Shown: positions 1 through 9,522 of the stretch, in pieces | How positions within the stretch are numbered: the stretch's first letter is position 1 | Layout: every line of letters starts with the position of its first letter | Assembly: GCA_913064945.1 (NCBI GenBank) | Contig: CAJYAN010000009.1 | Location: 88,686 to 152,685, forward strand | Direction of reading: 5' to 3' | Origin: an uncultured Gammaproteobacteria bacterium | Lineage (GTDB): Bacteria > Pseudomonadota > Gammaproteobacteria > UBA6429 > Thiohalophilaceae | Length of the DNA stretch: 64,000 nucleotides | Translations under genes and position numbers: made by a program | The notes under the pieces: generated by a model | What the model was told of the DNA's origin: nothing | The model's input: only the letters and a program-made list of their open reading frames with translations | Database searches by the model: none

Positions 1-342
1 GGTATTGCAATACCGATCTACCGTAACTATACCGAGAGCGCCCGTGCGACCGAATGTGCCAACGAAGTGCATGCAATAAAACTTGCTGAAGCAGAGTTTT
101 TTCTGGTCAATAACACCTATTTTGATGGTACTGACGCTACCGCTCTAAAGAAAAATAGTTTCGGCGTTTACCTTCCCTCATCTAATGCCACTGCCGGTAC
201 TTCTGTATGTACCTACAAGGTCACTGCAGGCCCTGCGGGGATTGCCACACAATATGCCATTAATGCCGTACCAAGAACTGGTGGAGCACTTGATGGTACG
301 ACACTAAACATGAATTCATGTAACTACTCACCCTGTCCATAA
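1..342 (+). CDS. pilA: Type IV pilin, 3' part (5' end outside window)
   Basis: The reading frame is open from base 1 to the TAA at 340-342. The first residues (IAIPIYRNYTESARA) match the end of the hydrophobic N-terminal helix of type IV pilins, just after the usual FTLIE...GILAAIAIP stretch, so only the leader and about 20 mature residues are missing. The rest is a small beta-rich domain with a Cys pair near the C-terminus (NSC...SPCP), as in the disulfide-bounded D-region of pilins. The next gene is a TfpZ-like pilin accessory protein, and pilB-pilC-pilD follow 13 kb downstream, which supports a major pilin. A minor pilin or pseudopilin cannot be excluded because the N-terminus is not visible. 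Confidence 0.8.
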   Translation, partial: GIAIPIYRNYTESARATECANEVHAIKLAEAEFFLVNNTYFDGTDATALKKNSFGVYLPSSNATAGTSVCTYKVTAGPAGIATQYAINAVPRTGGALDGTTLNMNSCNYSPCP

Positions 343-373
343 ATTCTAGCTTTCATTGGTCGCCGTTTAAGAA

Positions 374-1231
374 ATGCAGCGTGATTTACTAAACGCAAAA
401 CTCAAGGCTTTTTCCATTCACGTTGGGATTAGCCTGGCAATCTTTGTACTTCTCCTTTTTTTAATTCTGTTTCAATGGTATCCCCCCCCGTTCTTTAGCA
501 CCGATGGCGGCTGGCAAGGACTGCGACTCATTATTTTTGTCGACCTGGTACTGGGTCCATCTCTCACCTTCATAGTATTTAATCCTCAGAAGCTACGCAG
601 ACTTCTCAAAATGGACCTGACCATTATCGCTATTTGCCAGATACTGGCATTGTCGTGGGGCATCTGGGCCGTGCATAATGAAAGACCCTATCTAGCTGTG
701 TTTGCCGATGGTGCTTTTTACACTCTGCCCTATTACCAATTGAAAGAGACGGGGCTTAGCAAAGCCGATATCGCCAAATTTGATATAGGCAAGACGCCAA
801 TCAAAATTTACGTGGATATCCCTACAGATAAGGCTAAATATTTTGCCCTACTTACCAAATCGGTCAGAACAGAACCGTTTCAGTTTATGGGTGACCTGTA
901 CCAGCCATTTGATCATCACAGTATTAAAGCCGTCAGCCGCTACAGCATCAACATGCAGGCCTATATCAAGGGTGAAGCAAAATCATGGAACCGTGAATAC
1001 CAGCACTTTGTCAATAATGAACCACGCTTGCGCGATATGCTGTTTCTTAGCCTGCACGGCCGGTATGGGAAATATATTGTTGTGTTTGACAGTAAGACAT
1101 TAACCTTTCGTAAAGTACTGGACATCCCGCCACCAGGCATCGATGAAATTATTTGGGGCAAGCAGGAAGCAATGAAGCGTCGAATCCGTACGCAACAACT
1201 CAAACACGCGCTGACGCGACCCAAAAAATAG
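374..1231 (+). CDS. TfpZ/TfpX-like type IV pilin accessory protein
   Basis: A 285-residue inner-membrane protein with three predicted membrane helices in its first 100 residues (about 13-36, 50-69 and 81-101) followed by a roughly 180-residue soluble part. The layout and the segment around FVDLVLGPSLTFIVFNP resemble the accessory proteins encoded just behind pilin alleles in Pseudomonas and other gammaproteobacteria (TfpX, TfpY, TfpZ), which aid assembly of their cognate pilin. It starts 31 bases after the pilin stop with no clear terminator between, so the two are probably co-transcribed. The subfamily assignment rests on recognition of the N-terminal half; the biochemical role of this family is only partly known. 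Confidence 0.72.
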   Translation: MQRDLLNAKLKAFSIHVGISLAIFVLLLFLILFQWYPPPFFSTDGGWQGLRLIIFVDLVLGPSLTFIVFNPQKLRRLLKMDLTIIAICQILALSWGIWAVHNERPYLAVFADGAFYTLPYYQLKETGLSKADIAKFDIGKTPIKIYVDIPTDKAKYFALLTKSVRTEPFQFMGDLYQPFDHHSIKAVSRYSINMQAYIKGEAKSWNREYQHFVNNEPRLRDMLFLSLHGRYGKYIVVFDSKTLTFRKVLDIPPPGIDEIIWGKQEAMKRRIRTQQLKHALTRPKK

Positions 1232-1348
1232 GTTACAGTCTACCGTGTAATATGTTTGCCACGCGCCCGAAGAAGACGCTTGTAAGTCAGAGAACATGGC
1301 ACTACCTGTGCGCGCACGATCAGTCCTATTATCTAGCCGGTTAAACGC

Positions 1349-3334
1349 ATGTCATTACCAATAGAAAAAAACAGCACAATCCCGACAACTTCCCGCCTAA
1401 TCATTTTTGGTGTGACACTGGCAATTCTGCTTCTACCCGTTTTGATTTATATGCCAGGTTTGAGCGGTCCATTTATTTTTGATGACAAAGCCAATATTGT
1501 CGATAACAAAAATATCCAGATCAATCAACTTTCTCTAACTACTATAAATGAAGCAGCGCATTCGCTCAGTTCCGGAGCCCTTGGACGTCCTCTTGCTGGC
1601 ATCAGTTTTGCTATCAATTATTATTTAGCAGGTGGCCTTACACACACATTTGGCTATAAAGTTTTTAACCTTATTGTACACATCATTAATGGTTTTCTTA
1701 TCTTCTGGGTGGTATCGCTCATCATAGCGCAATTACCGGGGCGGTCGGTGTTTCCCACTGAGACAGCTAATAACAAAAAAAACATTCTGATTTTTGCAGG
1801 CCTCTGCGCCATCATCTGGGTCATTCACCCGATCCAATTAACCAGTGTGCTTTACGTTGTGCAACGCATGACATCGATGGCCGCACTATTTATTATGCTG
1901 TCAATAATTGCCTATATTTATGCAAGGAATGCCTTAAACAGGAGAGAAAACTATAGAGCCCTAAGCTATTTCTCTGCTGCAGCACTCTCCGCTGTAACCA
2001 GCGCAGCATGCAAGGAAACTGCCTTGTTGTTACCCCTGTATCTTGGGCTGATTGAATTTAGCCTGTTTTATTCGCAGCCACCCTGGAGCCATTGGCAACG
2101 ACTTCCAAGACTTTGGCGTACATATCTTCTAAGCGGCTTAATCATCGTTTTTATTCTGATAGTCTTTTTTGTCATAGAATTCTCGCTCCCACGTTATGCG
2201 AATCGTGATTTTACGATGTTTGAACGCATACTGACAGAGACCAGAATACTATTATTTTACCTTGGTCAGATCTTTGTACCACGACTTTCCAGTTTCGGTA
2301 TTTACCATGACGACATTGCAGTTTCCACCTCGCTATTCTCTCCGTGGACAACACTGCCATCTGTGATTGTGATTATAGGCATACTTTTCTCTGCCTTTCA
2401 CTATCGCCGTAAATTGCCATTGTTGGCCTTTGCAATATTATGGTTTTTTAGCAGTCATGCCATTGAATCAACTGTTTACCCCCTGGAGCTAATCCACGAA
2501 CACCGCAACTATCTCGCCAGCCTGGGTCCCATCTTGCTCATTGTCTATGGGCTTCTGAGCATAATATGGAGATTGCAGACAAAACTGATCTGGGCAGTAA
2601 TACCTCTCATCGTGTTGAGTCTTGTGATGACAACAACTGTGCGCAGTATGCAATGGGCGGACTCCCTCAATTTACTTGAGGCCGAGACCAATTATCACCC
2701 GGACTCACCACGCGCATGGGGTGACTTGTACACCACCCAGATCAAATCAAATATGCCTGTCGAAGCCCTGAAATCATTACAAAATGCGATACGACTTCGG
2801 CCCAAAAATCCTGGCTATTATCTGACGTTGTATATCTACGCCAAAGCATTCGACGCAAATCTAGCCACCAACGCCTATAACAACCTGCTTATGCATATTG
2901 CCGATGACCCAGAAAGCTATACATTAGTTAGTCAGCTACAATCGATTAACAAATGTCTGGACACTACCTGCAAAGATTTGCAAAAAGATTTTGGCATTTG
3001 GGTCACTGAAGCCATGAAATATAGCAACTCTCCCCGATACAAATATTACATGGCCTGTTACTTGTATGCACGACATGATTTTAATGCTTCGCTACAGTTT
3101 CTAAACCAGTCCATAAAAGATGGCCAGTCAAAACATGCCTCTCCTTTTATCAAACGCATACAAGTACTTCTTGCACTTAAAAAGTTCGATGCTGCTAAAA
3201 CAGCCTATTCTGATTTACAGAAATTAAATAAAAAGAAATTATTTATCAGGTCATCGTATATGAAGGAAATACAAAGAGTAATAATAGAATCAGAACAGCG
3301 TCTGCACCAGTTGCAACTACATCATCAACTTTAA
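1349..3334 (+). CDS. Polytopic GT-C-like membrane protein with C-terminal TPR-like repeats
   Basis: A 661-residue protein. The first 430 residues contain about ten or more hydrophobic helices; right after the first lies FDDKANI (about residues 44-50), an acidic motif placed like the DD/DE catalytic loop of GT-C glycosyltransferases and TMTC-type proteins. Residues from about 440 on are soluble and helical, with TPR-like units (for example around EALKSLQNAIRLRPKNP). Such GT-C plus TPR proteins use polyprenyl-linked sugars at the periplasmic face in characterised relatives. Its place directly after pilin and the TfpZ-like gene suggests pilin glycosylation, but that is inference. Start ATG has no strong ribosome site. 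Confidence 0.6.
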   Translation: MSLPIEKNSTIPTTSRLIIFGVTLAILLLPVLIYMPGLSGPFIFDDKANIVDNKNIQINQLSLTTINEAAHSLSSGALGRPLAGISFAINYYLAGGLTHTFGYKVFNLIVHIINGFLIFWVVSLIIAQLPGRSVFPTETANNKKNILIFAGLCAIIWVIHPIQLTSVLYVVQRMTSMAALFIMLSIIAYIYARNALNRRENYRALSYFSAAALSAVTSAACKETALLLPLYLGLIEFSLFYSQPPWSHWQRLPRLWRTYLLSGLIIVFILIVFFVIEFSLPRYANRDFTMFERILTETRILLFYLGQIFVPRLSSFGIYHDDIAVSTSLFSPWTTLPSVIVIIGILFSAFHYRRKLPLLAFAILWFFSSHAIESTVYPLELIHEHRNYLASLGPILLIVYGLLSIIWRLQTKLIWAVIPLIVLSLVMTTTVRSMQWADSLNLLEAETNYHPDSPRAWGDLYTTQIKSNMPVEALKSLQNAIRLRPKNPGYYLTLYIYAKAFDANLATNAYNNLLMHIADDPESYTLVSQLQSINKCLDTTCKDLQKDFGIWVTEAMKYSNSPRYKYYMACYLYARHDFNASLQFLNQSIKDGQSKHASPFIKRIQVLLALKKFDAAKTAYSDLQKLNKKKLFIRSSYMKEIQRVIIESEQRLHQLQLHHQL

Positions 3335-3448
3335 CATCAACCCAGGTGATAATGTCCACTTATTCACAAGAAATGACAGAGACTATTGCTGTCAATGTAG
3401 TTGGTCAATCAAATAACTCACCGTTTCACGACTAACGAAATATTACGC

Positions 3449-4624
3449 ATGCATATACTCCTTCTCACCACATCCTTTCCACTAAGACCTACTTCCGCTA
3501 GCGGCATTTTTGTTGAACGCCTGGCGTCGGAATTGGGACAGCAATGCCAACTTCATGTTTTGGCACCTGCATCGACAACCCCTCCTGCCTTGCCTAAAAA
3601 TAAGACATATCAACTCACTACTTTTTCTTACGCTCCCCAAGAGTTACAGATCCTGGCCCAGACTAATGGTGGAATTCCTGCTGCACTCGTTACCAAACCC
3701 TGGTTGTGGCTATTAATACCTCTATTTATCACATCGATGCTGTTCAGTTGTCTGTGGCATGCTCGGCGCACCAACCTCATTTTTGCCAACTGGTCAATTT
3801 GTGGTGCTATCGCTGGGATTGTAGGCCGCATATGGAGCCGACCAGTTATAACAACTCTTCGTGGTGAAGATGCAAATCGAATAGAATCTTCTCTGTTCCA
3901 TCGTTTATTAATTTGGCTATGTCTCAATCTCGGTAATTCCGTCGTAACAGTAAGTAGTGATATAGCTACACGCATTAAACATATATTTCCAACCATGGCT
4001 CATAAAATACGCATGATCCCCAATGGGGTTTATCTTGTTCAGGACTATAATAATCAGCATTCAGACAAACATGAAGACAAAGTACAACTAATTATTCTCG
4101 GCAGCTTAATCCCAAGGAAATCCGTGCAGACTGCACTAAGTGCCCTAGCCTGCTTACCAACAGACTACTTACTCACTATCATTGGTGATGGACCTGAAAT
4201 GAATAGCTTGCGAATGCTTGCAAACTCGCTTGGAATTGTTGAACGCGTCCATTTCGTTGGAAGTGTGCCTCCTGAACAGGTATCCACTTGGCTCAAAAAT
4301 GCCGATGTCTTTATCGCTTCCAGCCTGAGCGAGGGGCGGCCCAATGCCATGCTTGAAGCCATGGCAACCGGCCTGCCAATAATCGCCACAAATATACCGG
4401 GACATCGTGAACTGGTAACAACCAATGTGAATGGTAATTTTTTTGCCATTAATGATGTGGATGGACTTGTTATCAGCTTACTTTCACTTCACGATAAGAA
4501 CCTTCGGCAACGTTATGGAGAGGCATCTCGGCATTACATCGTTGAACAGGGATTAACTTGGGAGAATTCGGCGAGGCTTTATATGAATCTATTCACACAA
4601 CTGACTTCAGAAAATAAACACTGA
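3449..4624 (+). CDS. Glycosyltransferase family 4
   Basis: A 391-residue GT-B fold sugar transferase. The N-terminus MHILLLTTSFPLRPTSASG is the typical first strand and glycine loop; the C-terminal donor-binding half has IIGDGPEMNSL, VHFVGSVP and the E-x7-E signature in SEGRPNAMLEAMATGLP. I chose the ATG at 3449 because it begins directly at the conserved first beta strand; an in-frame ATG at 3401 would add 16 unconserved residues. It ends two bases before the next start codon, so it is in one transcript with the AsnB-type gene. Donor and acceptor sugars cannot be read from sequence. Probably cytoplasmic, membrane-associated. Confidence 0.85.
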   Translation: MHILLLTTSFPLRPTSASGIFVERLASELGQQCQLHVLAPASTTPPALPKNKTYQLTTFSYAPQELQILAQTNGGIPAALVTKPWLWLLIPLFITSMLFSCLWHARRTNLIFANWSICGAIAGIVGRIWSRPVITTLRGEDANRIESSLFHRLLIWLCLNLGNSVVTVSSDIATRIKHIFPTMAHKIRMIPNGVYLVQDYNNQHSDKHEDKVQLIILGSLIPRKSVQTALSALACLPTDYLLTIIGDGPEMNSLRMLANSLGIVERVHFVGSVPPEQVSTWLKNADVFIASSLSEGRPNAMLEAMATGLPIIATNIPGHRELVTTNVNGNFFAINDVDGLVISLLSLHDKNLRQRYGEASRHYIVEQGLTWENSARLYMNLFTQLTSENKH

Positions 4625-4625
4625 T

Positions 4626-6479
4626 ATGTGCGGTTTTTGCTTTCTATTCGATCGGTACACCCCCCCCGCTCTAGCTAAGCAGCGTGTGACAGAATGCTTA
4701 TTAGCTATGCAACATCGTGGCCCTGACGCTGGTCGTATTGAAGCGTCCGGTGCTGCCATACTAGGCCATCGACGGCTTTCCATCATTGATCTTACTGGCA
4801 GCAAACAACCTATGGCTGATCCATCAGGCCGCTATCTACTTGCCTATAATGGTGAAATCTACAACTATCATGAAGCACGCAATCAACTTGCTGGGCGCTG
4901 GTGCTTTACCACCAATGGCGATACAGAAGTGCTACTTGCCGGACTAATACTTGATGGTGTGAACTTTCTTAAACATCTTGAGGGCATGTGGGCATTTGCT
5001 CTTTGGGATTCCTTGGAGCGTCAGTTGTTGCTTGGCCGCGATCGAATGGGCAAAAAACCACTCTTCTACCAAATCCTGCCAAAAGGCGGACTTGCCTGCG
5101 CCTCCGAATTATCAGCACTACGTAAACTGAGCGCCATCCCTTGGCATGAAGACGAACATAGCACTGCCGACTACCTTCGTTATGGCTATAATATGCCTGG
5201 TTATACAGCCTGGCAGGAAGTTGGTGAAATCATGCCTGGTCATATTGCACAATGGCAACCGGATGACAAACTACACCAGACTACCTGGTGGCAGATACAA
5301 CAGCATAGTTTCGCAGGTAATACGCAACAAGCTACAACAATGTTGCATGAGTCTCTGGTGGCAGCTGTCGAACGGCGAATGGTAGCCGACGTAGAGGTTG
5401 GCGCTTTTCTGTCAGGCGGCGTCGACTCTTCACTCATATGCGCCATTATAAGAAAGGAACTCGACAAGCCACTCAAAACATTTACGATTGGTTTTGAAGA
5501 GGCTGCCTTTGACGAACGATGTTACGCTAGACTTGCTGCCGACGCACTTGGAACTGAGCATTACGAGGAAGTATTTGCTGGTTGGGATGAGGACGAACTT
5601 GAGCGTCTCTTGCTCAATCATGTCGGCCAACCTTTCGCCGATTCATCACTGCTACCCACCGCAATGGTCTCTCGTGTCGCCGCAAGGCAAGTGAAGGTAG
5701 CGCTCTCAGGTGACGGAGGTGATGAACTATTCTCCGGATACCAAAGATACCAGGCACGCAATATCCTGCGCTGGTATACACGTCTTCCAAAAGGATTGCA
5801 GCACCTTGCCGAAAAATCTATTCGCGCCTTACCGGAACCTACAGTGCACCATAGTAGAAGTCTAATCAAAAAAGCACATCTCTTCATGGACATCGTGGAA
5901 CGCCAGCAAGCAGAAACGCCGTATTTCGCACCGCTGATGTTTAGCCCCGACCAGCTTCGCAAGCTGGCTCCAGGGCTTGAGGCTATGGGGCACTCACCGC
6001 CAGGAATACTCGATGTAACTAAGCCTGATGACATAACACGGATGATGTATGCCGATGCACTTATTTACCTGCCACAAGATATTCTTACCAAAGTAGATCG
6101 TTCTAGTATGGCGCATTCATTAGAGACTCGTTCCCCCTTTCTTGACCAACAAGTGGTCGAGCTCGCCTTTTCCATACCCCGCTACTGGCACAGGCACGGC
6201 TTTAGCGGAAAACGCATGCTTAAGAAATCATTTTCTAAACTGATACCCTCAGCAATATGGCGTCGGCGCAAACAGGGATTTGGTGTACCAATTCACGACT
6301 GGTTTCGTGGCAGACTGGGAGAACGACTGCGGTCCCTGGCAAATGAAAATATAAGCGGTATTCTCTCAGCTCCAGCAATTACTGCACTTCTCAATGAACA
6401 CAAACAAGGTGGTCGTGACCACGGTTATCGTCTCTGGCTTATCTACGCCTACCTACTTTGGAAGCAACAAAATCTGTGA
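4626..6479 (+). CDS. asnB: AsnB-type glutamine-hydrolysing amidotransferase in glycan cluster
   Basis: A 617-residue protein with an N-terminal class II glutaminase domain (nucleophile Cys2 in MCGF, then HRGPD and YNGEIYN) and a C-terminal ATP-pyrophosphatase synthetase domain with the PP-loop SGGVDSS at about residues 263-269 and SGDGGDELFSGY further on. These are the hallmarks of asparagine synthetase B. Copies inside polysaccharide loci, including exosortase-associated ones, are thought to amidate sugars or precursors rather than make asparagine; this copy lies between two GT4 genes, with start and stop codons nearly touching its neighbours. True substrate is unknown. Family call is certain, role uncertain. 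Confidence 0.87.
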   Translation: MCGFCFLFDRYTPPALAKQRVTECLLAMQHRGPDAGRIEASGAAILGHRRLSIIDLTGSKQPMADPSGRYLLAYNGEIYNYHEARNQLAGRWCFTTNGDTEVLLAGLILDGVNFLKHLEGMWAFALWDSLERQLLLGRDRMGKKPLFYQILPKGGLACASELSALRKLSAIPWHEDEHSTADYLRYGYNMPGYTAWQEVGEIMPGHIAQWQPDDKLHQTTWWQIQQHSFAGNTQQATTMLHESLVAAVERRMVADVEVGAFLSGGVDSSLICAIIRKELDKPLKTFTIGFEEAAFDERCYARLAADALGTEHYEEVFAGWDEDELERLLLNHVGQPFADSSLLPTAMVSRVAARQVKVALSGDGGDELFSGYQRYQARNILRWYTRLPKGLQHLAEKSIRALPEPTVHHSRSLIKKAHLFMDIVERQQAETPYFAPLMFSPDQLRKLAPGLEAMGHSPPGILDVTKPDDITRMMYADALIYLPQDILTKVDRSSMAHSLETRSPFLDQQVVELAFSIPRYWHRHGFSGKRMLKKSFSKLIPSAIWRRRKQGFGVPIHDWFRGRLGERLRSLANENISGILSAPAITALLNEHKQGGRDHGYRLWLIYAYLLWKQQNL

Positions 6480-7561
6480 AACATATCGCTTTACTGTTAC
6501 CTGAATTAGAGGCAGGTGGAGCCCAGCGAGTTATTTTGCTGCTCGCTCGTGAATTTGTTACACGAGGTCACTGTGTGGACCTTGTCATCTTACGTGCCAC
6601 TGGCTCACTGCAGAGTGAAATTCCAGATGGTGTGAACTTGGTTAATCTTGCCGCACGCGAGTATGGCTTTGGTCAGCTAGGGTTTACATGCACATCAGTC
6701 GTGCGGTTAACAATGTGGTTAAAACGAGCAAGACCCGAGGTACTGCTGAGCACCATTACAGGTGCAAACCTAGTAGCTTTACTTGCCAGAAAAATGCTTT
6801 ATTCATCACCAAAAATAATCATACGAGAAGCTGCCACTCTCAAAAATGCTAGAACTACACTATTCACAAAAGCCATGAGTTGGTTGTACCCTCAAGCCGA
6901 TGCAGTAATCGCGCTTAGTCATATCATGGCAGAGGAACTTACAGCAGAACTCGGCGTATCACCTTCTAAAATACATCTCATATCAAATCCTGTGGATGTA
7001 GACTTCATCCAGGCACAGGCACAACTTCCTCTAGATCATTCATGGTTGAATGACACTCGACTTAAAATAATAGTATCAGTAGGCCGCTTAGTCCCACAAA
7101 AAGACTATACAACGCTTTTACGTGCGTTTGCCCTGTTACCATCTTCTCTTCCAATACGTCTTATAATCATAGGAGAAGGTTCTGAACACAAGTCGTTAGA
7201 ACATCTTGCTGTGGAGCTCTCTATTTCTAAGAAAGTGGAATTTGTTGGCTTCGATAAAAATCCATGGCGTTGGATGGCGCGCGCCGATCTCTTTGTGCTC
7301 TCTTCTCTCTGGGAAGGATACCCAAATGTCTTACTTGAAGCCCTGGCACTTAACTTACCCGTGATTTCGACTGAATATGATGCATCCGTACATGATTTAG
7401 CAGCTCATTATCATTTTTCAGTTGTGCCAGCTGCTGATCCAGAATCATTAGCACTAGCACTGGACTCATTACTTCAAAATGGCTGTCAACCAAATAAATA
7501 CAAGCCGATTCACATCAAAACGAAGATCGTTGACAACTATCTTGAGGTGTTAGCTAGATAG
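6476..7561 (+). CDS. Glycosyltransferase family 4
   Basis: About 361 residues with GT4 signatures: the N-terminal LPELEAGGAQRV loop, VGRLVPQKDY, IIGEGSEHKSL and the E-x7-E motif within SSLWEGYPNVLLEALALNLP. The GTG at 6476 overlaps the TGA of the preceding amidotransferase gene (GTGA), a typical coupled start; a purine-rich GGAAG lies some 11 bases upstream. An in-frame TTG at 6458 is the alternative. The gene ends the plus-strand glycan operon and faces the minus-strand methyltransferase gene only seven bases away. Sugar specificity unknown. Confidence 0.84.
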   Translation: MKHIALLLPELEAGGAQRVILLLAREFVTRGHCVDLVILRATGSLQSEIPDGVNLVNLAAREYGFGQLGFTCTSVVRLTMWLKRARPEVLLSTITGANLVALLARKMLYSSPKIIIREAATLKNARTTLFTKAMSWLYPQADAVIALSHIMAEELTAELGVSPSKIHLISNPVDVDFIQAQAQLPLDHSWLNDTRLKIIVSVGRLVPQKDYTTLLRAFALLPSSLPIRLIIIGEGSEHKSLEHLAVELSISKKVEFVGFDKNPWRWMARADLFVLSSLWEGYPNVLLEALALNLPVISTEYDASVHDLAAHYHFSVVPAADPESLALALDSLLQNGCQPNKYKPIHIKTKIVDNYLEVLAR

Positions 7562-7568
7562 TGATTAT

Positions 7569-8321
7569 TCAACCTTGCGTTGAACAACCTTTAATAATAA
7601 AACCTCCACCAGAACACAACGATATCATTTTTTCTTTTTTATAACTTAAGAACTCATCTATAGCTCGCGTTGCTCCCGGACATGTTGTACATCCATAATC
7701 GTCGCACAGTATAATTCCACCTGAATTCATCCGGGGATAAAAGAATTTCATACTTTCTAAAGTTGGTTCGTACAAATCAACATCAATGTGAACGAATGAA
7801 AAAGTTTTATTTTTCACTTCATTGAATCGAGATGGTATCCATCCTTTTAGCAATGTTACATTTTGAAATTTCGACAATGCTGTTTCAACCATCTTCATTG
7901 ATGCACTTAGATCACCCTTGGTCCAATGCCCTCCATCATCGACTCCCGGGTGAGAAAGACCTTCGAAAGAATCAAAAACAAAGTGTTGGTGTACGCTTTG
8001 TGTGATTCTTTCATTAAAGTCACAGATTAGGTATGAGCTTGCACCAAGGTAGACACCACATTCTGCAGTATCACCTGAGACTTCTAAGGTTAGCCTGAGA
8101 AGTTGACCTAGCATCCAACGCCTATCTGTATTCATTCCATTATGTTCGTTAAATCTCTCTAGGTACTGGTTAAATTCATAATTATCCCACCAGCCCATTT
8201 GAGGCCATTTAAAACGATAAGGCGGGAATATAACTCTAGCAACTCGTATCATAAGTTCAAAACGAGTCAGCTGATCACCCTCGACAAGCTTTTGTAATGC
8301 TCGCAAATATTTAGCTAACAT
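7569..8321 (-). CDS. TylF/MycF-family sugar O-methyltransferase
   Basis: A 250-residue SAM-dependent methyltransferase of the macrocin O-methyltransferase (TylF) family: AECGVYLGASS is the SAM-binding motif, FDSFEGLSHPG and VHIDVDLYEPT are the family signatures, and ILCDDYGCTTCPGATRAID provides the metal-binding DD pair near the C-terminus. Members methylate hydroxyls of deoxysugars in a Mg-dependent way. Being the last gene of the minus-strand glycan operon, it likely modifies a sugar of the same glycan. It is separated from the GT4 upstream by 88 A/T-rich bases. Confidence 0.83.
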   Translation of the reverse strand: MLAKYLRALQKLVEGDQLTRFELMIRVARVIFPPYRFKWPQMGWWDNYEFNQYLERFNEHNGMNTDRRWMLGQLLRLTLEVSGDTAECGVYLGASSYLICDFNERITQSVHQHFVFDSFEGLSHPGVDDGGHWTKGDLSASMKMVETALSKFQNVTLLKGWIPSRFNEVKNKTFSFVHIDVDLYEPTLESMKFFYPRMNSGGIILCDDYGCTTCPGATRAIDEFLSYKKEKMISLCSGGGFIIKGCSTQG

Positions 8322-8409
8322 GTGGATATCTCAAAAAATATATAATTGTAGAAAATAGCTGCTTTCTTCAATGATTTTTCAATATAAGTTGTGAATATAA
8401 GTAGCTCAT

Positions 8410-9522
8410 TTACATCTTCACGGCATAAAATAAATTTATATACTCATCAGCAATTAAATCAATATCAAATTTCTCTTTTGCCTTAATTCGTGCTCTGGAT
8501 CCCATTTCAAACAGAGTGCGATGGTTAATACTCAATGCATATTTAAGTGCTTTAGCTAGAGCATTCACATCATTGACAGGGACGATCCAACCAATGCCAT
8601 TATCAATAATGTCCTCTGAACCACTTACATTCGTAACAATCGCTGGCAGCCCATGTGCAATTGCTTCAAGCAAGGCACCGGACATACCTTCGTAGTGTGA
8701 AGGCAGTACAAAAAGGTTGGCATGTCGTAATTGAACAGATATTTTTCCTGGCGGCTTCGCACCAGCAAAGTGTATTATCTGTTCAAGCCCAAAATCATAA
8801 ACTTTCTTAACTAGCTTTTGATGTGACGGTCCATCACCTATGATGTCAAGCGAAAATGCAATTGGCAATTCTTTCAGAAGGTTAACTGCATCTAATAATA
8901 TATCGAGACCTTTTTGTTCTACCAGCCTACCAACAAACAGGACTCGAGTCCTCTGATCTTGTTTTGGCATACTGCGCTTAATCGTTGGTATAGTCACGCC
9001 ATTTGGTATATGGCTAATGTGTATATCATTTAATCCAACAGAAAAAATCTCTTGCTCGATTTCCTTACTCATTGCGTTAATGCCTGTTACTCCATTTCGA
9101 AGTAACCATAACAAAATTTTCTTTGCGGGTGACTTTAGAATAGTAGCAACATCACCTCCTGTGGAAGAACAAGCTGGGCAAGCAATAACAGGTTGTTTTA
9201 GTCGATATACGATTTTTGCTAATGCTGCGGTCAATGCCTGCTCTCGCAAGAATCTGCAATATATCACATCAAATCCTTCCCTATTTTTCCACAAGAACCA
9301 CATAGTCCCAACCAGATAACTTACGGCACGTAGTACCCGATTTTGATGTAGGGTAGGAATACGAAAGATGCTCAGGTTGTCGTTTTGAAGCGGGCAATTT
9401 GCATGTCCCGCAATCATTACCTTGTGACTAGTTGCCGCCCACCGAGTAGCTAGATTCAGAGTTTGCACTTCAGCGCCACCGACAACACCGGGCGGGACAT
9501 TAGCCAGTATAAGAATGCGCAT
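8410..9522 (-). CDS. Glycosyltransferase family 4
   Basis: A 370-residue GT4 enzyme. It begins MRILILANVPPGVVGGAEVQ (classic first strand and glycine loop), has FVGRLVEQKGLDILL at the start of the donor domain, IIGDGPSHQKL, and the E-x7-E region PSHYEGMSGALLEAIAHGLP. The start overlaps the 3' end of the flippase gene by 23 bases, so translation is probably coupled. Cytoplasmic face of the membrane; sugar unknown. Confidence 0.85.
   Translation of the reverse strand: MRILILANVPPGVVGGAEVQTLNLATRWAATSHKVMIAGHANCPLQNDNLSIFRIPTLHQNRVLRAVSYLVGTMWFLWKNREGFDVIYCRFLREQALTAALAKIVYRLKQPVIACPACSSTGGDVATILKSPAKKILLWLLRNGVTGINAMSKEIEQEIFSVGLNDIHISHIPNGVTIPTIKRSMPKQDQRTRVLFVGRLVEQKGLDILLDAVNLLKELPIAFSLDIIGDGPSHQKLVKKVYDFGLEQIIHFAGAKPPGKISVQLRHANLFVLPSHYEGMSGALLEAIAHGLPAIVTNVSGSEDIIDNGIGWIVPVNDVNALAKALKYALSINHRTLFEMGSRARIKAKEKFDIDLIADEYINLFYAVKM

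Noticed and set aside
5618..6034. Open frame of 138 codons on the minus strand within asnB
   Set aside because: Antisense to the conserved synthetase domain.
7568..7584. Hairpin TTCAAC-5-GTTGAA between convergent glycan operons
   Set aside because: Only six A/T-rich base pairs, lies inside the end of the methyltransferase gene and has no T tract on either strand, so not called as a terminator.
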